Assembly: GCA_037447655.1 (NCBI GenBank)
Contig: JBBHKE010000077.1
Coordinates: 186,001-250,000, forward strand
Direction: 5' to 3'
DNA from: Zygnema cylindricum
Lineage: Eukaryota > Streptophyta > Zygnematophyceae > Zygnematales > Zygnemataceae
DNA: 64,000 bases
Part shown: positions 57,336-64,000 of the stretch, one piece after another
Layout of the letters: every line of letters starts with the position of its first letter
Numbering within the stretch: the first letter of the stretch is position 1
Notes under the pieces: model-generated
What the model saw: the letters and a program-made list of their open reading frames with translations, nothing else
Told to the model about the DNA's origin: nothing
Database searches by the model: none
Translations under genes and position numbers: made by a program

Positions 57336-59676
57336 CCTTTCACAGAAGGTCTCCTCATAATCAGTTTCCTCTTTTCGTGTAAACCCTTTTGTCACGAATC
57401 TGGCTTTGTATCTCTCAATAGTATCATCCGGATTGGGTTTCAACTTAAATACCCACTTGCATCCTATTGGCTTTCTATTCGGAGGAGAATCCACCAATCC
57501 CATGTGTTTGCTTCCATAATAGAAGCCATCTCATCATTAATAGCTGTCACCCATATACTACGTCCGGACTATTAACTGCTTCCGAGTAAGTCAGGGGTTT
57601 GCTCAAATGTGAAGCTTATTTACCTTGTTGTTCACTTGTCTCTCTTGAAGTCTCTTGTTGCTTCTCCTTCCTCCTTCAAACTCCAACGCTGGGATGGAGG
57701 ATAACCTCGGGTTTCTCCAAACAACTTCACCTTTTTCCCTCTCTGTGGAGTCCATCTTCGGACGTTCATCGTCCATTTCCGATCTTTCCTCGATTTCTTC
57801 CTCTGTTTGAATCGGAAGTTGTCACTCCAAGAGAGGGTCAGTCTCGGTCAGTTTTTCCTCTTCCGCAGCAAGGTCAGGCTGAACCGAAGTTCGGTTAGAA
57901 GAATCTGAATCTAACTCATTTTCAGATTCAATTCTAATTCTGACCGGTTTACTGTACTTAAAGGGATCTATGGACTCTTCTTTATCTATAACTACCAAGT
58001 GTTTTACTAGAATTATGTCATCTCTTCCAAGATCATAAACTCTATACCCCTTTACATTTTCGTCATACCCAAGTAAGTATCCTGGCAATCCTCTTGCATC
58101 TAACTTCCAATCAGATTTTTCTGTGTTGACACTAAATACTTGACTTCCAAACACCTTTAACTGTGAAATATTAGGTTTTCTCCTGGTCCATCTTTCATAA
58201 GGTATTTGTCCTTTTACCGCCGAGGTAAGGACTCTATTTTTGAGATAGTTAGCACAATTCATAGCTTCTGCCCACAAACCTTTTCTTATCTTTTTATCTG
58301 TCAACATACTACAGGCACTATCACTTAATGTCCGATTTAGTCTCTCGGCAACACCGTTTTGTTCTAGGTTCTTTGAGACAGTCTTTTGGTATTAACCCGC
58401 TTCCTCTTTCAAGTAATTCTCAAACTCATTAGAATTAAATTCTTCCCCATTATCACTCCTCACTCTCTTTTTAGGTGTCTCATGAAGCTTTTCACTCCAT
58501 GCTTTATACTTCATAAAATAAGCCGAAGCCTTAGATTTGTTTTTCAAGAAATATACTCTAAAGTATCTAAACTAATCATCAGTAATAGTAAGCATAAATT
58601 TTTTCCCTCCAACTGATGGCACTTTAGGCGGTCCCCATATGTTATGAACCAAGTCTAAAACCTTTTCACCCTTACATGTTGCTGCTTCTGGAAAAGGCAA
58701 TTTGTGGGCTTTTCCTTGAGCACACCCACTACAATCATCCAAAGTCTCATTATCTCCAAAATGTATTCCCTCAACTACACAATTTTTCTTCATTTCCTTC
58801 AATCTATCTAGACGCACATGTCTCAATCTTTTATGCCACATCATCAAATCATTGACACCAGCATAGTAAACTCCCGTTTTGCCATTACTCAAATTCAGCC
58901 TACACATTCTTTGGCTACCTTTTTTAGCTGTGAGGTACACTTCATTCTCATCGCTAGCAACAAAGACCCTTTTGTTAGTACTAGTCTTAAAACCCTTATC
59001 ATCTAAGACCGACGTAGAGATAAGATTCTTGTTCAACTCTGGAATAAAAAGAACATCAGAGAAAGTGTCTATAGATGTCTTACCATCAACTAAGACTCTC
59101 ATATCCACTGATCCCACTAAATTAGTGGTCACTATTCTCCCATCCCCATACTCTATCTCTACAGTGGGGATATTTCTCATCTTGGTAAACAAAGGTTTTT
59201 CTCTTTACATATGCATAGAGGCTCCTGAATCAATAATCCATCCTTTTTCAGGAGCTTCTCTTACTGCACCGAAAGCACACTTTTGCCTCTTTGGAATCTC
59301 CGGCTCACCTTTCACCTCAAGCTCCTCGTTGAGGAGGAGTTCTCCATCGTCCTCATCGGAATCCTCTCCGATGACTTGTGTTGCCATAAAAGCTTTTTTT
59401 TTCCTTGCAGTTAGTTTTCTAACCCGTTCCCTTGTCAATCTCAACTCTGCCAGTTTAGTGCACTCCGCCATGTAATATCTCGGCTTCTTACAAAAGTGAT
59501 AAGCCCATTCGGAGGCCTCAATCCAGATCCATCTAGTTGATTTCCTCTTCCTCCTCCACCAAAGTTTCCATAAGGTTTATTGGAATCCTTATACCCCCAA
59601 TTAGTCCCAGCAGCCAATGCCTGAACACTCTTTCCTCCTCTCCGAATCTCAATTGTGCTTTCTTGAACCAAAATCA
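57336..59676 (-). pseudogene. Copia gag-to-reverse-transcriptase fragment F
   Basis: On the minus strand: the gag end from 59676 (MILVQESTIEIRRGGKS), a broken knuckle, a protease with intact DSGASMHM (near 59215), an integrase zinc region (CSGCAQGKAH near 58725) and DIWGPP, the integrase tail (58307-57822), and the reverse-transcriptase start (KWVFKLKPNPDDT) ending EETF at 57336. Stops and small deletions throughout. Same lineage as A; no LTR in this orientation. Confidence 0.88.
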
Positions 59677-60049
59677 TTCATACGATATAGGGTTCGATAA
59701 TTATATAAATACATTTAGGTAGGCTATTTTATTTAACGCGATATTTTGGACATAGATACAGTTTCTGTTGTACAGCGTACATAACATCTGAAACGGATAG
59801 CGCGCACTTTGTTTCCAAGGCGAAAAAAATATCGCGCAACTATTTATGGCGACTACGATTGAAATCCGGCTTAATCGGACGGCCGCGAAGCATGATGAGA
59901 TTGCGGAATATGTTTTCGGCGGTTTGCGGTCGATGTCACATCGATTGACACGTGGCACAATCATATTGGATCACGGCATCTCCGGGGATTATACGAACGA
60001 CTCCAAAAATGACATGTGACGACTTCTTGGCCATGTCGTACAATGGTCG
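59677..60049 (+). mobile_element. Element A-type LTR fragment
   Basis: Diverged but collinear with 34780-35155 of the A LTR (gataattat start, taatcggacggccg, catctccgg, ggccatgtcgtacaat). It is cut on the right by element E. Confidence 0.75.
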
Positions 60050-60900
60050 TGTTGTTATGAGACAAGTGCTGGTACTGAAGATGAAGATCAAGTAGCGGTA
60101 GTAGTCATTGTAGAAAAAATCAAGAGAGGAAGCTTCCACAATTACTGATGGTAAAACAACAACTTTGTCAAAGAATATCTTTCAATACAGCAACACAATA
60201 GTCCTACAAATCTACCACAATGTAGATATCATACAAAGGAATATACACACAAAAATTTCACTTAATTTTGCTTACAAATCTGTGAGATATTTAGAGGTGA
60301 ATTTTCAAAAAAACTGAGTGTATTGTTTTTCATATCATTTCTTCCTAATGACTCAAATTCACTAAGTCCTACTTCTATACACTGAAACTACACTAAGCTG
60401 TACGGAGGCATTCCAGCAGTACATCTAACATTCTAACACAACAAATATTTTGAGTATACCTGTGTACTAAAGGTATGTCATAAACCACATTCTCAACCCT
60501 AAACAACTAATTCGCTATTGACAAAATTATGTTCTACCAAATATTTACACCGACGTTCAGACAACATAAAGTGATAGTGATCTAGTCACGCCTCGTAAGC
60601 ATTAGTTGGCGGCGGCTGTCAGCCGTCCGAATAGAGGATTTTTGCATCGTAGATGTGACTTCATGAAGTCCCGTGGTCCTACCAAACTTCTGTACGTCCA
60701 CGGAGGACATACTCACGCATTTCTCTCAAGTGACGACGCGTGTCACGAGTGTGAATGAACCGTGAACTCCCAACTTCACTGTCACACTAATTTCGGTAAG
60801 TATTGAACCAAACTAAACAAAAAATAATCTTAAATCCTGAACAACACTCTCTCCCTCACAGCTGAGGTATAAAGAGGACTAAAGCTTTCTAAAAACAACA
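60050..60900 (-). repeat. Element E 3' LTR
   Basis: 851 bp, + strand TGTTGTTATG to AAAACAACA. On the minus strand a polypurine tract TTAGGGGAG precedes its start. Its minus-strand end has an MTTTAT-like gag start followed by stops, as in element C but decayed. The putative left target site is GGTCG (60045-60049); the partner lies beyond the window. Confidence 0.75.
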
Positions 60901-60904
60901 CTCC

Positions 60905-63900
60905 CCTAAAGCTTTAGACCTTGCTAGTCACTCAATCCACATGCCTCTCTACATAACTTGAATTTGGGTGCAGGCAAAGGTTTTGTCATCATATCAGCCA
61001 CCATTTGCTCATCCGGTACCCATCACCATTTCTCTTACAAAATGTAGCTTAATATCAATGTGTTTACTCTTAGAGTGATGACTGGGATTAGGTGCAATAG
61101 CGATTGCTGCCTGATTGTCACACCACACGATCTGTGGTTTAGATTGCATAAAAAGAAGCTCTTAGAGAAGAGACTTTACCCAAAGTAACTCTTTAACTGC
61201 CGAGCTGGCAGCCATCTACTCAACCTCTATGGTAGACTGAGCTGTTACCTTCTGAAGTTTGCTGCTCGAGCGGCAAGTTCCACTTCCGGTCTTCAAAATG
61301 AATCCGGTGGTGGAGCGTCGGCTACGCATATCTCTGTAGCTCGCATCGCTCCATGTATAAATTTTGACTTCCTCTCCACCAAGAGAGAGTCTAAGATTTC
61401 GATTTCGTGCAAGATAGCGAAGAACTCTCTTTGCAGCCTCATTGTCTGACTCCCTCAAATTTTGTAGGCTTTGGCTCAAGGCTCCAACCGCGGCTGCTAT
61501 GTCCGGACGAGTACAGTTCATGAAATAGATGAGGCTTCCGACAATCTCCCTGTAACGAAAGGAGTAAATAGAATCTGCCTCATCTGAATCCAAGAAATCA
61601 TAAACCAAAACACCACCAACAATTTCTGTACCCTCCAACTTCAGCCTGAATTCCATAGGGGTGGCACTCCCCTTTGCTTTTGACATACCAAACTTTTCTA
61701 GCATGTTCTTGATTGCATCTTTTTGAGTTAAATAAATAATTCTCTGTTTCTTATCTCTTTCTACCTGAATTCATAGAATATACTTAGCCTCACCCAAGTT
61801 CTTCATTTCAAACCGAGAATTCAAATTTGTTTTTATTTTATAAATTTCATTGATAGATTCGCTAATCAACAACAAATCATCTACATACAAAGCCACAAAA
61901 TGTTGTTTTGAAAACTTAGATTCGCGCGCATGCGACTTTTTGTACGCTTGAGACGTTTCGTGCGTATATTATTTATATGGATGATCGAATGGATTCACGG
62001 ATTGGGGGATCGAACGAACGGATAAAACTAAAGTGAAGTAAACGAGTTATTGAGTGGCATGACTACGCAGTAAGAAATGGACGGCAGATCGCGAAGTGAT
62101 CCGATTTGAAATGTACGAAATGTTGAAATATGCGCCGCCGATACGGCGCATCTATTTGAGACAAGTGTATTTTGATTTAGACAACGCAGCTGCTACGAAG
62201 CTGCGGTTATTTTTGGATATGTCCAGGTATGTGACAACGCTGCTACGACGAAGCTAACAACGCAACTGCAGTTGATATGAATCAAGTCGGTGGAGGAGAT
62301 TCATACGAAGATCACAAGTGACTGAGCAAGTTGACTCTTCGAAGATGTCGGTGTAAATATTTGGTTGAACAATGGTTTGTCCTTTTGTTAATTAGTTTAT
62401 TAGTATAGATTAATTCATTCTGACATACATCCAATTATTCGGGTATACTCGTAGTAATTTAGGTAGGTGGTAGATAATGTACGGCTGGTATGCCTCCGTA
62501 CATACAGTAGTGAAATCTCTGAGTATAACTTGTAGGACTTAGATTATTGTGATATCGCAGTCAAGTTTCTCAAAGCAATGGCAAACTGTTTTTTGCATCT
62601 TTGACCTGTTGTGTGATCACCGTGTTTGGTATTTTCATGTGAAACTTTGTGAAGATATTTTATGAAATAGAATCTATATGTCTGTGTAGTTTCATTCTAT
62701 TCTGTTATTTCTGTATAATTCTGTGAGAGGTCTAAGTGGTTAGCTTGTGAAGCTGTCAGCTGTTTTTGGGAAACTCTGGAGCTTATATCTTCTAGATTCC
62801 TCGGTGGATTTAGCCATAAATTTGGGAGTTTACAGTGTCTATGGTATATTGCACATTGGTGCAGTGTGAGTTAATTTTGTTTGTTGTTGAGTAATCTGTG
62901 CTGTCTGAAACACAACTGTTTTTGAGGTAGTATGTGGGTGTTTCCGTGAGCGATCCATAGCTGAAATTGGCTATGGACAACACATAAATCACTCCATCCT
63001 CACCTTGCAATACATAGATTGAATGATCTGAACTGATCCTGGTAAAGCCAAGATTGGTTAAAAACTCATCTAACTTCACGTTCCATTGTCTCGGAGCTTG
63101 TTTCAGACCATACAAGGACTTCAACAGTTTACTAACCAAATTTTCTTTCCCTTATTCTGCATACATCTCTAGCTGCTTCATATAAATTAATTCTTCCAAA
63201 TCACCATACAAGAAAGCTGTCTTAATGTCCATTTGATGCAATTCCATATCCTCTCTATTGCAACAAAAGACAACAAAACTCTAACTGTAGGAAAGCAAAC
63301 CACAGGAGAGAAGGTCTCTTCATAATCAATTCCCTCCTTCTGACTAAATTCCTTAGCGACCAGTCTAGCTTTATATCTCTCAATTGTACTATCAGGATTC
63401 AATTTAAATTTGAAAACCCACTTACAACCGATAGCTTTACGGTTCGGTGGGAGCTCCACAAGTTCCCAAGTTTGGGCTTCCATAATTGACTTTATCTCAT
63501 CATTTGCAGCCGAGATCCAATGATCCTTTTCAAGAACGGAAAAGGCTTTTTGAATAGTAAGCAACTCCCCTCTGCTTCCAGAAAAAGCACTCTCCACTCG
63601 GTCACCTCGAAGGCGGATGCATTGCCTTCTTCCCCTCGGAAAATGTGACGCGAGAACTATTGGTCCCCTAACGTTCCGTAGAGGGTGTGTCCTGGTAGGA
63701 GCAGCTCCGGAAGTAGGATCTGATGGCCCATACACATTTGGCAGAGAGGTAGAGGAAGTAAAAGGAGATGGAGTAAAAGGTACCTGCTCAAAAATGATAT
63801 ACTCTTGTATTTTCTCATTCCTTTCAGCTGCATCCATACTAGAAACATCCACAGATTGACTCTCTTCTTTAATTTGAATATTTCTGGCTATCTGAAGGCA

Positions 63901-64000
63901 TCCTCTCTGAGGATTATACACTCTATAACCTGCAAATTCATCACCATAGCCTAAAAAGACACCAGGTACAGATTTTGGACTAAGCTTCCAATTAGGAAGA
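60905..64000 (-). pseudogene. Element E copia pol, split by a solo LTR, incomplete
   Basis: On the minus strand from the right edge: a polyprotein linker, then reverse transcriptase 63921-62983 ([61 protein letters not shown]). The frame breaks at the solo LTR and resumes at 61900 with VALYVDDLLL. 61704-61216 then carries YREIVGSLIYFMNCTRPDIA and RNase H (WSDASYRD, STTGFILKT). The RNase H end runs to about 60910, broken. Closer to C than to A. Gag and the 5' LTR lie outside the window. Confidence 0.88.
61901..62982. mobile_element. Solo LTR inside the element E reverse transcriptase
   Basis: 1082 bp with ends TGTTGT and ACAACA. It splits the reading frame exactly between GVIYV and the YVDD block. 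Flanks CAAAA and CATAA are a likely 5-bp duplication with one mismatch. The family differs from A, B, C and E. Confidence 0.75.

Overview
The window is nuclear DNA from a land plant or close streptophyte relative. The evidence is a WRKY transcription factor gene with the classic intron inside the WRKY domain, an eight-exon plant-type ATAD3 gene with standard GT-AG introns, and many Ty1/copia elements. A reverse-transcriptase family of the kind I associate with non-seed plants, plus heavy CT/GA repeats, hints at a bryophyte or lycophyte. The species cannot be fixed from the sequence alone.

Layout. 1-2.8 kb: AT-rich DNA with short inverted-repeat transposons (MITEs) and a 48-nt G-tract. 2.9-12.3 kb: a three-exon WRKY gene on the + strand; intron 1 is dominated by pyrimidine repeats and intron 2 carries two head-to-head MITE-type elements. 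12.9-14.7 kb: purine-rich DNA. 15.5-17.8 kb: a decayed non-LTR-like reverse transcriptase (copy 1) on the minus strand. 18.6-33.6 kb: a second copy of that element, split by copia element B (18854-31475, target duplication GTAAA). B is itself split by copia element C (21358-27878, minus strand, target duplication ATGGG). A solo LTR (32051-33023, target duplication GTCGG) also sits in copy 2. 34.5-40.9 kb: copia element A, the youngest, with two 1049-bp LTRs and target duplication GAATG; it landed in a decayed Ty3/gypsy pol that continues to about 43 kb. 46.2-53.3 kb: an ATAD3-type mitochondrial AAA ATPase on the minus strand. 54.8-55.8 kb: a hAT-type element with a perfect 8-bp duplication. 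56.3-64 kb: further copia fragments, including one apparently broken by an internal inversion, another LTR element (E), and a solo LTR inside E's reverse transcriptase.

Only WRKY and ATAD3 look like host genes. Most of the remaining recognised sequence is transposon-derived. The most interesting biology is in the copia lineage (A, B, C and probably E). The gag start codon lies inside the LTR, and the bases just after the LTR resemble a Drosophila-copia-type primer site for an internal (half) initiator tRNA-Met, so the priming site is also gag coding sequence. The LTRs further share a hairpin and an antisense tRNA-like block, and some carry paired W-boxes.
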